Positions 1 through 7,731 are shown, counted from the first letter of the stretch. The stretch is DNA of 10,000 nucleotides from Chrysomallon squamiferum (GCA_012295275.1 CM022675.1:11747016-11757015); one strand, 5' to 3'. Notes: a model not told the origin generated them from the sequence alone. A program made the numbers and translations.

Positions 1-560
1 GAAAACGAAACAAGGAACCTTGGAGTTCGTATCTATGTAAATAAACGCTTCAGTTGAGAAGGCAAAATAATATATCTCTTCAACATACACATTAAAATAT
101 GAGAAAAAACAATTATTTGACTAATTTTAGAGTGGAGTGTGGCAAATAAGAGACATGTGTAATATTATAGACCGGCAGACAAAGATCATGTTTGTACTTA
201 ACCTAGTTCTAGTGTTGACAACTGATGTTTAGGACATACATGTACTGAAACTGCCGGGTGACATATTCCCTTGAATTCTGACAGCTGTTCTTTTCTTCTC
301 TTCTGTCTCTGTTTCTGCAATCATCTACCATTCATGTATGTATGTCTTCTATCTGTCTCTCTGCCTTTGAGCGTGTACACACTGTGTAAACAGAAAATGT
401 TACGATATGACCTTTCACCTTTATGTCATGTTTATCAGTGGGGAATGCGATCACAAGCTGACGTCATCACTAGTGATACATGTTACCAATCTGGGAGATA
501 AAAGATACGATCACTATTAGTCGCGTGAACTTCACTGGGAAAAAACCCCCACAAAAAACA
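1..560. other. Non-coding left part of unit A
   Basis: No gene is supported here. The stretch differs from 5403-5960 by roughly 3 percent, mostly single substitutions and small indels, with no coding bias that I can see. A 76-codon open frame at 271-501 has a counterpart at 5706-5906. It is open because of pyrimidine-rich low-complexity sequence, and its start is not shared between the copies. The only notable element is a CRE-like octamer with an overlapping palindrome at 459-477. The end, from 536, grades into A- and C-rich low-complexity DNA. Confidence 0.6.
459..477. promoter_or_regulatory. CRE-like octamer overlapping a 12-bp palindrome
   Basis: TGACGTCA, the palindromic consensus for CREB/ATF bZIP factors, lies at 459-466. 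Its last base begins the perfect 12-bp palindrome ATCACTAGTGAT (466-477). Both are unchanged in the other unit. The match to the factor consensus is established knowledge; use in a cell is inference. The site lies about 1.4 kb downstream of the gene's stop codon, so any link to that gene is doubtful. Confidence 0.35.
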
Positions 561-610
561 AAACAAAAAACCCCATAAAAAACACTAAACAAACAAAACA
601 AAGACAAACA

Positions 611-661
<51 letters not shown>

Positions 662-677
662 TAATAAATAAATAAAT
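536..677. repeat. A/C-rich low complexity followed by (AAT)n
   Basis: A run rich in A and C (536-610) leads into an AAT/AATA trinucleotide array at 611-677. The poly-Ile open frame on the minus strand over this tract is a by-product of the repeat. The equivalent in unit B is at 5941-6082 and is almost the same length. Confidence 0.9.
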
Positions 678-1008
678 ATGGTTATAAAATCATTCTTCGC
701 GTGTACTGTGAACATACATACACACCTATGTATCTGTTAATATATGTATGCAGGTCTTAGTCTGTTTGTCTGTCTATCTGTTTCTCTGTCTGTCTGTCTG
801 TATGTATGTATGTATTTACGTATGATATATTTTCTGTATTACATTCCTCTACTGAGACTTCACACAGATAATACAGGAAGGAACGTACTGGAACAGGAGG
901 ACAAGCTCCAGTCACGACAGTACAAACGACAATATGAATGCATGGATGAATTTTTGTATGTATGGCTGTTTGTATTTATGTACGTATTTGCATAATGATA
1001 GATATAGA
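678..1008. other. Near-identical non-coding block between microsatellites
   Basis: Apart from the tetranucleotide tract at 760-816, this is ordinary AT-rich sequence with no recognised gene. It is identical to the matching part of unit B (about 6083-6413). The open frame 744-995 is shared letter for letter, but the untranslated DNA on both sides is just as identical, so the identity does not argue for coding. Confidence 0.5.
760..816. repeat. (TGTC)n/(TGTA)n tetranucleotide tract
   Basis: Imperfect TGTC repeats turn into TGTA repeats. The copy in unit B at 6165-6221 is identical. It produces the Cys/Leu/Val-rich start of an 83-codon open frame (744-995) that I do not regard as a gene. Confidence 0.85.
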
Positions 1009-1075
1009 TGTGTGTGCATGTGTGTGTGTGTGTGTATTTATGAAGTATTTATAAATCTAAATAGATAGATAGATA
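1009..1075. repeat. (TG)n and (GATA)n short tracts
   Basis: TG repeats at 1009-1035, interrupted by CA, are followed by 25 bases and then GATA repeats at 1061-1075. The order is kept in unit B. The inverted copy in the spacer keeps the GATA tract as its complement, TATC, strongly expanded at 4970-5067. Confidence 0.85.
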
Positions 1076-1101
1076 CAAACATACATACATATATACAAAT
1101 C

Positions 1102-1175
<74 letters not shown>

Positions 1176-1285
1176 CTTTATTTCCACAAATATAAAATTA
1201 ATATTGTAATTTCAAAACTGGTATTAATAGCAAACAGTTCTATGTTTCTTTCACCAGAAAACTATTTTATTAATGTGAAATCACA
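1035..1285 (+). repeat. Repeat segment with an inverted copy at 4795-5099 (unit A arm)
   Basis: The non-microsatellite parts of this segment recur in reverse complement in the spacer. The outer left part, TATTTATGAAGTATTTATA (1035-1053), matches 5081-5099. The right part, from about 1172 to ATGTGAAATCACA at 1273-1285, matches 4795-4940. By hand the right part is about 90 percent identical outside one insertion. The right end of the homology coincides with the interrupted palindrome TGTGA-N2-TCACA. It could be an interspersed element or the trace of an older inverted gene unit. Confidence 0.8.
1103..1169. repeat. (GT)n microsatellite, unit A
   Basis: An uninterrupted GT dinucleotide run of about 67 bases. 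The matching tract in unit B (6508-6572) has one extra T at 6540 interrupting it. The poly-Cys/Val open frames over it are spurious. Confidence 0.97.
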
Positions 1286-1884
1286 AAATTTTTAATCACT
1301 TTTAATTTTTTTAAATTTTTATTTCTCAATATTAACAGTACATCTATTCACAGGAAGATCTGTTATTGTTATGAGGTCTATAGAAAAATTAGAAATTAAC
1401 GATATAAAGCAACTCCTAATTATTATTAAAATATATTCAAAAAAAAAAAAAAAATGTGTAACTTTCGAATAGGATAATGTTATATAATCTAAAACATTGA
1501 TATAAAATCTCTATTCACCTGTCAGTTCAGAAAAATATTTAATTTATTTCTTCACTTAATTACAAAAATAATCTTAGAATGTACGGTTTAATTTCATTTC
1601 TTCACATTATTAAAAAAATAATAATAATAAAAAATCTTCGAATATGCTGTTTTATACTGACCACATATTTAAAAAGGATTCAGTCAAATAAAATATCAAA
1701 CTGTTATTTCCTACTGACAGTATAGAAAATTTTCCAAATCAAAATAACAAATTTTAATCACAGATAATTGGTAAGATTTATGTAGATCGTTGATTATTAT
1801 TTTTGTTTTGATCGTTGATTATTAATTGTTTAGTTTGTTGTCACACAGCTATGACGTGGTGAAGTGAAGCGAGCACGGAACAAC
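1171..1884. other. Downstream region / possible 3' UTR of the gene in unit A
   Basis: This stretch lies directly downstream of the minus-strand stop codon. It is identical to 6574-7285 except for one poly-A length (1440-1454 versus 6842-6854) and one substitution at 1880. On the transcribed strand an ATTAAA (plus 1753-1758) lies about 130 bases and an AATAAA (plus 1543-1548) about 340 bases past the stop. Either could be a polyadenylation signal, but in DNA this AT-rich both may be chance. A 15-bp direct repeat GATCGTTGATTATTA occurs at 1785-1799 and 1810-1824. Confidence 0.5.
1785..1824. repeat. 15-bp direct repeat pair
   Basis: GATCGTTGATTATTA occurs twice, at 1785-1799 and 1810-1824, separated by ten T-rich bases. 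The same pair is present in unit B at 7186-7200 and 7211-7225. On the gene's sense strand it would sit 60-100 bases past the stop codon, in the presumptive 3' UTR. No function is known to me. Confidence 0.8.
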
Positions 1885-2319
1885 TCAACCAAAAAACGAA
1901 GTCACAAGTCCCCAGAAGCCCAGTTTGACTCTCTGTAGATATCGGTAGAGGATTCCAGCTGTCCAGAGAGGATTGATACTCCTGGAAGCTCCTCCTGCTC
2001 GCAGAGCTCGGTAAACAGCCCAGAAACTGTTGTAATAGTAGAATCCGAACGTTCCCGTTTCCTTCCATTGATTCCACCATGTTTCCATCTTTTCTTCATC
2101 CAGTGAGAGATCGCCAACACTGATGATGTATTGAGGATCTTGTCCGAGCTTTTTCCTGTCAAATTTAAGACTTCCCGATTCTCCACACGCGTTTAGTATT
2201 ATTGTGTTTTTATTTTCCATGACGTCACGATCCCAGAAGCTGATGTAAGCACCACTAGACAGCTCAAGTGATGCATGTCCTCGGTGATTATTATTTGGAT
2301 ACCAGATGTAGACCCTCAT
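1885..2319 (-). CDS. Small papain-like-fold candidate protein, copy A (144 aa)
   Basis: I do not recognise a named gene. The minus-strand frame runs from ATG at 2319 to TGA at 1885-1887, giving 144 residues with no low complexity. Visible motifs are WYPNNNH (6-12), GHASLEL (14-20), YISFW (25-29), a Trp pair (81-82), YYYNS (94-98), AVYRALRAGGA (101-111) and a hydrophobic, Trp-rich, basic C-terminus (117-144). From memory, the order GHASL, then YISFW, then an NC segment followed by RALRAGG resembles proteins with a permuted NlpC/P60 or papain-like fold, with His before Cys. Here Ser98 stands where the Cys would be, so it may be a pseudoenzyme. No signal peptide is seen. The exon probably begins at 2330, after an acceptor TTTATCAG, with 11 untranslated bases before the ATG. 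I chose this start because the matching upstream exon lacks an in-frame ATG. I am fairly sure it is a coding exon, but the family assignment is weak. Confidence 0.75.
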   Translation of the reverse strand: MRVYIWYPNNNHRGHASLELSSGAYISFWDRDVMENKNTIILNACGESGSLKFDRKKLGQDPQYIISVGDLSLDEEKMETWWNQWKETGTFGFYYYNSFWAVYRALRAGGASRSINPLWTAGILYRYLQRVKLGFWGLVTSFFG

Positions 2320-2389
2320 TGTTCTCGAACCTGATAAATAATGTAAAATAGAAAATTATCTTCAGCAAAATCGTGATAACGAACCGTAT

Positions 2390-2600
<211 letters not shown>

Positions 2601-3149
2601 CATATTTATTTATATATATCTTGGCTGGCTCTTTCTCTGTCAATAAATCTTACATACGTTATACGTGGCTATATACCCATTATATATACAAACATACGCT
2701 GAAGTAAAATCGCTTCTATTTTGGACAGTAGCGTTCATAAAAATGCTTTCAGATTGTTTTGTCATATGTATATGTGTGTGTGTATCTGTTTTTGTTGGCA
2801 AGGAGTGTTATATAATTACTATATGACACGTCTCTGACAATTTGCCTCACCTACAATTGTGTTTAAGTGTGTTTGTACTACACAAGGAAATCAAAACAAG
2901 ATACCCAGAATGTTTCGATTTTCTTATTCAGAATAAATAAATAAAAATAAATAAATATTTCTGTAAAATAATAAACGTACATTTGTCATGATAAACGTCT
3001 CTATTACTTCAGTCTTCTGATTTTATAAGAAAAATTTCAGAAAACTTATTATCCGAGAATTGTCTTTATTTTCCGTTTAAAATATTTATTAACGTACATA
3101 GGATTACCGAGCAAGAAAGACAGAGATAAGATAAATCGTATATTTTTTT
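2601..3149. other. Intronic non-coding DNA with a near-identical block
   Basis: No coding signal is visible. From 2601 to about 2785 the sequence differs from unit B at several positions and in a GT tract: short at 2767-2784 here, 35 bases at 8111-8145 there. From 2786 to 3148 I found no difference from 8146-8508. The AATAAATAAATA run at about 2932-2956 is low complexity. Confidence 0.6.
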
Positions 3150-3170
3150 AATAATAATAATAATAATAAT

Positions 3171-3266
<96 letters not shown>
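3150..3266. repeat. (AAT)7(AAC)18(AAT)14 trinucleotide array, unit A
   Basis: Counted by hand: AAT at 3150-3170, AAC at 3171-3224 and AAT at 3225-3266. The array is flanked by unique sequence shared with unit B, where the same site reads (AAT)5(AAC)2(AAT)3(AAC)3(AAT)12 at 8510-8584. Minus-strand frames of poly-Leu, poly-Ile/Val or poly-Tyr/Cys are artefacts. It lies within the inferred intron. Confidence 0.97.
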
Positions 3267-3476
3267 CGCCACTGCCACCTGGTTTTAAAACTATTATTTG
3301 TAATACATGGACAAAATAATGAACAATTAAGTGTGTCATTGAAAATAACCTTCACAGACTTTGCTTTACGAACACGTAACTCGCTCGCTCGCTTACTAAC
3401 GTTGCTAGGAAAACGAGAAAACTGACGTTTTATTTTGTGTTAACTATAATAATAATAATAAGTATACGTTACTTAC

Positions 3477-3574
3477 CTAAATAAAGGAGAGGAGTGTTCC
3501 CTGTCTTACAAGTGAATGAAAAACTGTAATTATGGCGACCACACAAAATATGGGAAATCCCTGGAACGTACCAT
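3477..3574 (-). other. Probable 5' non-coding exon of the gene in unit A (3' part)
   Basis: Minus-strand sequence just upstream of the conserved donor. It ends ...TTTATTTAG at 3477, and its 5' end is not known. In the frame that continues into the coding exon it is open back to a TGA but has no ATG, so translation of copy A probably starts in the next exon. It contains a 15-codon upstream open frame (3574 down to 3530). Compared with unit B, ATG has become AGG at the equivalent site, and 4 extra bases (CTTT) lie before the splice site. The exon is inferred from the donor alone. Confidence 0.4.
3530..3574 (-). other. Candidate upstream open reading frame, unit A
   Basis: ATG at 3574 to TAA at 3530 gives the 14-residue frame MVRSRDFPYFVWSP. 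Unit B has the same length and start with one difference, Trp to Ser at position 12. If the transcript begins upstream of 3574 this would be a uORF in the 5' leader. So short a frame can be kept by chance between copies only a few percent apart. Confidence 0.25.
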
Positions 3575-3850
3575 TTGCTTGAAAAAGTGGGGTTAACTCA
3601 AATCTTCGCAGTCACAGTTTTTTATGCAGATAAAAATATAAACACGACAAAACGACAACAAGGCTAAAAGTAGTAATAAAATAAGTGGGAGGGGTATATG
3701 TGACCCCTGCTACCTCTGTTTGTTAAAAATAGGAGGTCGAGTTAGCCTGTGTCTACTTTTGATTATTTACAATGGCTTCGTCCTGGTTTCGATTTCCGTG
3801 AGTTTCTATTTATTCAAGAATTAAAAACGCTATTTTTTATTATTATTGTC

Positions 3851-3894
<44 letters not shown>

Positions 3895-3950
3895 TATTAT
3901 TATTATTATCATTATTATTTTTTATTATTATTATTATTTTTTTTTTTTGG
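3851..3950. repeat. (ATA)14 followed by (TAT)n, a self-complementary array
   Basis: ATA units at 3851-3892 switch to TAT units at 3895-3909, with further imperfect ATT units and a T run to about 3948. Together these can fold into an AAT/ATT hairpin. In unit B the same site (9169-9211) holds only ATT-oriented units, so the first half has the opposite strand orientation in unit A. The poly-Ile frame across it is spurious. Confidence 0.93.
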
Positions 3951-4013
3951 TGGGGGTCTGACTTTAAGTTATTTATTATACTGTACATTACAGTGTGTTT
4001 TGGTCCTTCTGAC

Positions 4014-4021
4014 TTTTATAG
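4014..4021 (-). promoter_or_regulatory. TATA-like element on the gene strand (weak)
   Basis: The minus strand reads GCTATAAAAGTCAG here, a good TATA-box-like match about 500 bases upstream of the inferred donor and in the right orientation. Unit B reads GCTACAAAAGTC at the same place, which breaks the element. In AT-rich DNA this may be chance. Confidence 0.2.
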
Positions 4022-4058
4022 CTTTTATTTATTTAAGTTGTAAACTTCTATGATATGT

Positions 4059-4060
<2 letters not shown>

Positions 4061-4092
<32 letters not shown>

Positions 4093-4102
4093 CTGTGTGT
4101 GT
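4061..4102. repeat. (GT)n microsatellite
   Basis: A GT run interrupted by TTCT. Unit B has its counterpart at 9368-9408 with a different interruption (GTGTATGT) and a longer pure stretch. Confidence 0.93.
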
Positions 4103-4336
4103 ATGGATGCAGGTATATTTCTGAAGATATTTATGTTGTGCTTGTGCATGTTTGTATGTATTTAAAAAATACTTGCCGATTAATTTTTATTTTTTTTTTC
4201 TGGAAGTCAGTGCAAAAAAATTTGAAGAGATCAATGCTTTCCATCATAATATTCACAAAAAATCTAAAAAAAATGTAACATATTTTAATTCGTGTGGATC
4301 GAATTACATTCACCTATTCTGAAGTGTGAGAAATAT

Positions 4337-4350
4337 AAGTTACCTCCCTT
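4337..4350 (-). repeat. AAGGGAGGTAACTT motif, unit A
   Basis: Plus strand AAGTTACCTCCCTT. From memory, AAGGGAGGTAACT recurs very often in molluscan genomes, probably as part of dispersed repeats; I cannot verify this here. The equivalent in unit B is at 9651-9664, where 14 additional bases follow it. Confidence 0.4.
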
Positions 4351-4371
4351 AATAAATTATTTATAGGAAAT

Positions 4372-4416
4372 AAAAAATAAATAAATAAATAAATAAAAAT
4401 AAAAAAAGAAAGAAAG
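4372..4416. repeat. (AAAT)n / A-rich tract
   Basis: AAAT units grade into A and AAAG units. Unit B has instead a nearly pure poly-A of about 25 bases at 9717-9741, so the site has changed repeat type between copies. Confidence 0.9.
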
Positions 4417-4794
4417 CAGGATATTAACAATAAAATAGAAAAACAGTTCATGAACTAAAAATAACTAATATCTGTATTTTAATGTTGTTATTTGGCATTT
4501 GTTTCAGTGCTAAAGTTAACTTATGCATGTAGGCAATATTTATTATTGTTACTGTGCGTAGTTGATCAGCTTCCAAGGATTCAGTCTTTGTTGGAACAGA
4601 ATACTTCGTTGACACATCGAATGCTTTTTCTCCGACTCTCTGCTTTGATATGCTTTACTGATATGTTTTCTTTATATTTTGATCTATACTGGCTGTTATA
4701 GCTTGATATAATCATATACAATAAATAAAATATATTTAGCAGATGCTTTAAGTTCTGATTTTTTTATATACCTTGTAAAAACCCCATTAATTTA

Positions 4795-5005
4795 TGTGAT
4801 TTCACATGAAATTAATTATGTTTCAGATTTCTCTATAAAATTCATAAAATAGTTTTCTGATGAAAGAAACATAGCACTGTTTGTTATTAACACCAGTTTT
4901 GAAATACAATATTAATTTTATATTTGTAGAAATAAAACTCACATACACACACACATCTATATCAATCAATCAATCTATCTATCTACTATCTATCTATCTC
5001 TCTCT

Positions 5006-5068
<63 letters not shown>

Positions 5069-5099
5069 GATATCTAGATATATAAATACTTCATAAATA
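4795..5099 (-). repeat. Inverted, diverged copy of segment 1035-1285
   Basis: Read on the minus strand, this follows the order of unit A: TATTTATGAAGTATTTATA, then a GATA tract, then a GT tract, then the unique stretch ending TGTGAAATCACA. The unique part shows about eight substitutions or small indels in roughly 125 bases, plus an insertion of about 33 bases around 4808-4840. The GATA tract is expanded to about 100 bases, and the GT tract is only about 14 bases. It is clearly older than the split of units A and B, which are identical to each other here. Confidence 0.85.
4970..5067. repeat. (TATC)n microsatellite
   Basis: TATC tetranucleotides with interruptions at about 4986 and 4999-5007. 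It corresponds to the short GATA tract at 1061-1075 on the other strand and sits inside the inverted segment. The repetitive Ser/Ile/Tyr/Leu open frame over it is spurious. Confidence 0.95.
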
Positions 5100-5402
5100 T
5101 ATATTCTATTTTCAGAATAATACAATAAACAGAACTAGATTATAGATAACAAAACACTTTCGAATTTACAATCTTCCTAACACTGTCATAGCCTCACAAA
5201 AACTAAATTTTCATTTCCATTTCATTTATCAAAAATGATTTTACCTTTTTTTTTTAAATGTATCCAGAGAAAGGTTTTTCATCACAGACTCTTCTTTCAA
5301 ACAAATATTTTACCGAAACGTTCACAATCTTAACAGAAACGTAATGAGCTTAGAGTATAAAAACACAATTTCAAGCAGGCAATATGGCGTCTGCAGGAAA
5401 AA

Positions 5403-5940
5403 GAAACAAGGAAACAAAAACCTTGGAGTTCGTATCTATGTAAATAAACGCTTCAGTTGAGAAAGGCAAAATAATATATCTCTTTCCCATACACATTAAA
5501 ATATGAGAAAAAAAAAATTATTTGACTAATTTTTAGAGTGGATTGTGGCAAATAAGAGACATGTGTAATATTATAGACCGGCAGACAAAGATCATGTTTG
5601 TGCTTAACCTCGTTTTAGTGTTGACAACTGATGTTTAGGACATACATGTACTGAAACTGCCGGGTGACATATTCCCTTGAATTCTGACAGCTGTTTATTT
5701 TTCTCTTGTGTCTCTGTTTCTGCAATCATCTACCATTCATGTATGTATGTCTTCTATCTGTCTCTCTGCCTTTGAGCGTGTACACACTGTGTAAACAGAA
5801 AATGTTACGATATGACCTCTCACCTTTATGTCATGTTTATCAGTGGGGAATGCGATCACAAGCTGACGTCATCACTAGTGATACATGTTACCAATCTGGT
5901 AGATAAAAGATACGATCACTATTAGTCGCGTGAACTTCAC
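5403..5940. other. Non-coding left part of unit B
   Basis: This matches 1-540 at a few percent divergence. It shows no gene apart from the shared CRE-like site listed separately. The open frame 5706-5906 is the partner of 271-501, with a different start. Confidence 0.55.
5864..5882. promoter_or_regulatory. CRE-like octamer overlapping a 12-bp palindrome (unit B)
   Basis: This is the same TGACGTCA (5864-5871) and ATCACTAGTGAT (5871-5882) as at 459-477, unchanged in unit B. The surrounding 400 bases differ by a few percent, so the conservation may be chance over so short a site. Confidence 0.35.
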
Positions 5941-6015
5941 TGGGAAAAAAACCCCACAAAAAACAAAACAAAAAACCCCATAAAAAACACTAAACAAACA
6001 AAACAAAGACAAACA

Positions 6016-6066
<51 letters not shown>

Positions 6067-6082
6067 TAATAAATAAATAAAT
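5941..6082. repeat. A/C-rich low complexity followed by (AAT)n, unit B
   Basis: The A/C-rich stretch is followed by AAT/AATA repeats at 6016-6082, the same arrangement as at 536-677. The near-equal length is notable because other microsatellites in the two units have drifted. Confidence 0.9.
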
Positions 6083-6506
6083 ATGGTTATAAAATCATTC
6101 TTCGCGTGTACTGTGAACATACATACACACCTATGTATCTGTTAATATATGTATGCAGGTCTTAGTCTGTTTGTCTGTCTATCTGTTTCTCTGTCTGTCT
6201 GTCTGTATGTATGTATGTATTTACGTATGATATATTTTCTGTATTACATTCCTCTACTGAGACTTCACACAGATAATACAGGAAGGAACGTACTGGAACA
6301 GGAGGACAAGCTCCAGTCACGACAGTACAAACGACAATATGAATGCATGGATGAATTTTTGTATGTATGGCTGTTTGTATTTATGTACGTATTTGCATAA
6401 TGATAGATATAGATGTGTGTGCATGTGTGTGTGTGTGTGTATTTATGAAGTATTTATAAATCTAAATAGATAGATAGATACAAACATACATACATATATA
6501 CAAATC
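6083..6506. other. Near-identical non-coding block, unit B
   Basis: This is a letter-for-letter match to 678-1101, including the TGTC/TGTA tract (6165-6221) and the TG and GATA tracts. No gene is supported; the 83-codon frame 6149-6400 is treated as chance. Confidence 0.5.

Positions 6507-6507
<1 letters not shown>

Positions 6508-6572
<65 letters not shown>
6508..6572. repeat. (GT)n microsatellite, unit B
   Basis: A GT run with a single T insertion at 6540, otherwise matching 1103-1169 in place and nearly in length. Confidence 0.96.
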
Positions 6573-6573
<1 letters not shown>

Positions 6574-6578
<5 letters not shown>

Positions 6579-7285
6579 CTTTATTTCCACAAATATAAAA
6601 TTAATATTGTAATTTCAAAACTGGTATTAATAGCAAACAGTTCTATGTTTCTTTCACCAGAAAACTATTTTATTAATGTGAAATCACAAAATTTTTAATC
6701 ACTTTTAATTTTTTTAAATTTTTATTTCTCAATATTAACAGTACATCTATTCACAGGAAGATCTGTTATTGTTATGAGGTCTATAGAAAAATTAGAAATT
6801 AACGATATAAAGCAACTCCTAATTATTATTAAAATATATTCAAAAAAAAAAAAAATGTGTAACTTTCGAATAGGATAATGTTATATAATCTAAAACATTG
6901 ATATAAAATCTCTATTCACCTGTCAGTTCAGAAAAATATTTAATTTATTTCTTCACTTAATTACAAAAATAATCTTAGAATGTACGGTTTAATTTCATTT
7001 CTTCACATTATTAAAAAAATAATAATAATAAAAAATCTTCGAATATGCTGTTTTATACTGACCACATATTTAAAAAGGATTCAGTCAAATAAAATATCAA
7101 ACTGTTATTTCCTACTGACAGTATAGAAAATTTTCCAAATCAAAATAACAAATTTTAATCACAGATAATTGGTAAGATTTATGTAGATCGTTGATTATTA
7201 TTTTTGTTTTGATCGTTGATTATTAATTGTTTAGTTTGTTGTCACACAGCTATGACGTGGTGAAGTGAAGCGAGCACGGAGCAAC
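6574..7285. other. Downstream region / possible 3' UTR of the gene in unit B
   Basis: Identical to 1171-1884 apart from one poly-A length and one substitution at 7281. It contains the same candidate polyadenylation signals on the minus strand and the 15-bp direct repeat. The stretch has no open frame of interest. Confidence 0.5.
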
Positions 7286-7731
7286 TCAACCAAAAAACGA
7301 AGTCACAAGTCCCCAGAAGCCTTGTTTGACTCTCTGTAGATATCGGTAGAGGATTCCAGCTGTCCAGAGAGGATTGAAACTAATGGCAGCTCCCCCTGCT
7401 CGCAGAGCCTGGTAAACAGTATAGAAACTGTTGTAATAGTAGAATCCGAAGGTTCCCGTTTCCTTCCATTCATTCCACCATTTTTTCATCTTTTCTTCAT
7501 CCAGTGAGAGATCGTCAACTCTGATGACGTATTGAGGATCTTGTCCGAGCTTTTTCCTGTCAAATTCAAGACTTCCCGATTTTCCACACGTGTTTAGTAT
7601 TGTTGTATTTTTATTTTCCATGATGTCACGATCCCAGAAGCTGATATATGTACCACTAGACAGCTCAAGTGATGCATGTCCTTGGTGATTATTATTTGGA
7701 TACCAGATGTTGACACTCACTGGTTTCGAAC
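7286..7731 (-). CDS. Small papain-like-fold candidate protein, copy B, main exon
   Basis: This is the paralogue of the protein at 1885-2319. From the codon aligned with copy A's Met1 to the TGA at 7286-7288 there are 144 codons, 23 of which differ in amino acid. That aligned codon is GTG at 7720-7718, which is not a normal start in animals. The exon is therefore read from the acceptor TTTATCAG (exon from 7731). The upstream exon at 8817-8796 supplies an ATG exactly in frame, giving 155 residues in all. WYPNNNH, GHASLEL, YISFW, the Trp pair, YYYNS and the C-terminal hydrophobic segment are all kept, and Ser again stands at the position of the presumed catalytic Cys. Changes cluster at residues 40-84 and 100-115 (copy A numbering), while 116-144 has one. 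Alternatively this copy is a start-lost pseudogene; the intact frame and splice signals argue against that. Confidence 0.7.

Larger units (their letters stand above)
3267..3850. other. Weakly diverged stretch without a protein-coding gene
   Basis: Besides the inferred 5' exon and donor (3477-3574), I see no gene. The stretch differs from unit B by a few percent with several small indels, for instance around 3462-3525. It includes a CTCG tetranucleotide repeat at about 3379-3392 and a small hairpin AGGGGT-N7-ACCCCT (3690-3708) that is unchanged in unit B. A promoter for the minus-strand gene would be expected in or beyond this region. Confidence 0.5.
4103..4648. other. AT-rich right part of unit A without a supported gene
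   Basis: The sequence is shared with 9409-9963 at a few percent divergence, with indels. Open frames here (4063-4278 plus, 4131-4313 minus) are not supported by conserved ends. It holds an A/AAAT-rich tract (4372-4416), the AAGTTACCTCCCTT motif, and an acceptor-like GCATTTGTTTCAG ending at 4507 on the plus strand. In unit B that acceptor-like site is followed by a strong donor, but unit A ends before the donor. Confidence 0.5.
4649..5396. other. Spacer between the two units
   Basis: Outside the inverted segment 4795-5099 this DNA matches nothing else in the window. It is AT-rich, and no gene is supported. At the right end a TATAAAA (5356-5362) is followed by ATGGCGTCTGC at 5384, which opens a frame of only 19 codons that a 7-base length difference would break in unit A. 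Confidence 0.6.

Noticed and set aside
271-501. 76-codon plus-strand frame with a counterpart at 5706-5906
   Set aside because: The start differs between the units, the first half is pyrimidine-rich low complexity, and there is no motif or splice context.
744-995. 83-codon plus-strand open frame, identical in unit B (6149-6400)
   Set aside because: The first third comes from TGTC/TGTA repeats. The non-coding DNA on both sides is equally identical, so identity gives no coding evidence, and there is no recognisable domain. The later part (about residues 37-70) is ordinary-looking sequence, so RNA evidence could reopen this.
1107-1295. Cys-Val repeat frame
   Set aside because: It is a GT microsatellite read through into AT-rich DNA. 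The same happens at 6510-6698.
1841-2186. Overlapping minus-strand frames of 79 and 94 codons within the gene
   Set aside because: They are shadows of the 144-codon frame. In unit B they are not kept, whereas the main frame is.
3066-3355. Poly-Ile/Val, poly-Leu and poly-Tyr/Cys frames
   Set aside because: They are translations of the AAT/AAC array in three frames.
3533-3583. Short plus-strand frame beginning MATTQN, kept in unit B
   Set aside because: It has only 16 residues and lies opposite the candidate uORF. Keeping so short a frame at a few percent divergence is expected by chance.
4131-4313. Minus-strand Phe/Lys/Ile-rich frame with a longer counterpart at 9337-9627
   Set aside because: AT-rich composition explains the open frame. 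The ends differ, and the unit B version runs into GT-repeat-encoded His/Thr.
4492-4701. 69-codon plus-strand frame crossing the unit A breakpoint
   Set aside because: It runs through the acceptor-like site and past the end of homology, and unit B has stops in the matching frame.
5384-5443. TATAAAA followed by ATGGCGTCTGC, a 19-codon frame whose start faintly recalls DNA-binding transposase N-termini
   Set aside because: The frame closes after 19 codons, a 7-base length difference against unit A would shift it, and the TATA sits too close to the ATG. A remnant of a mobile element is possible but not supported.
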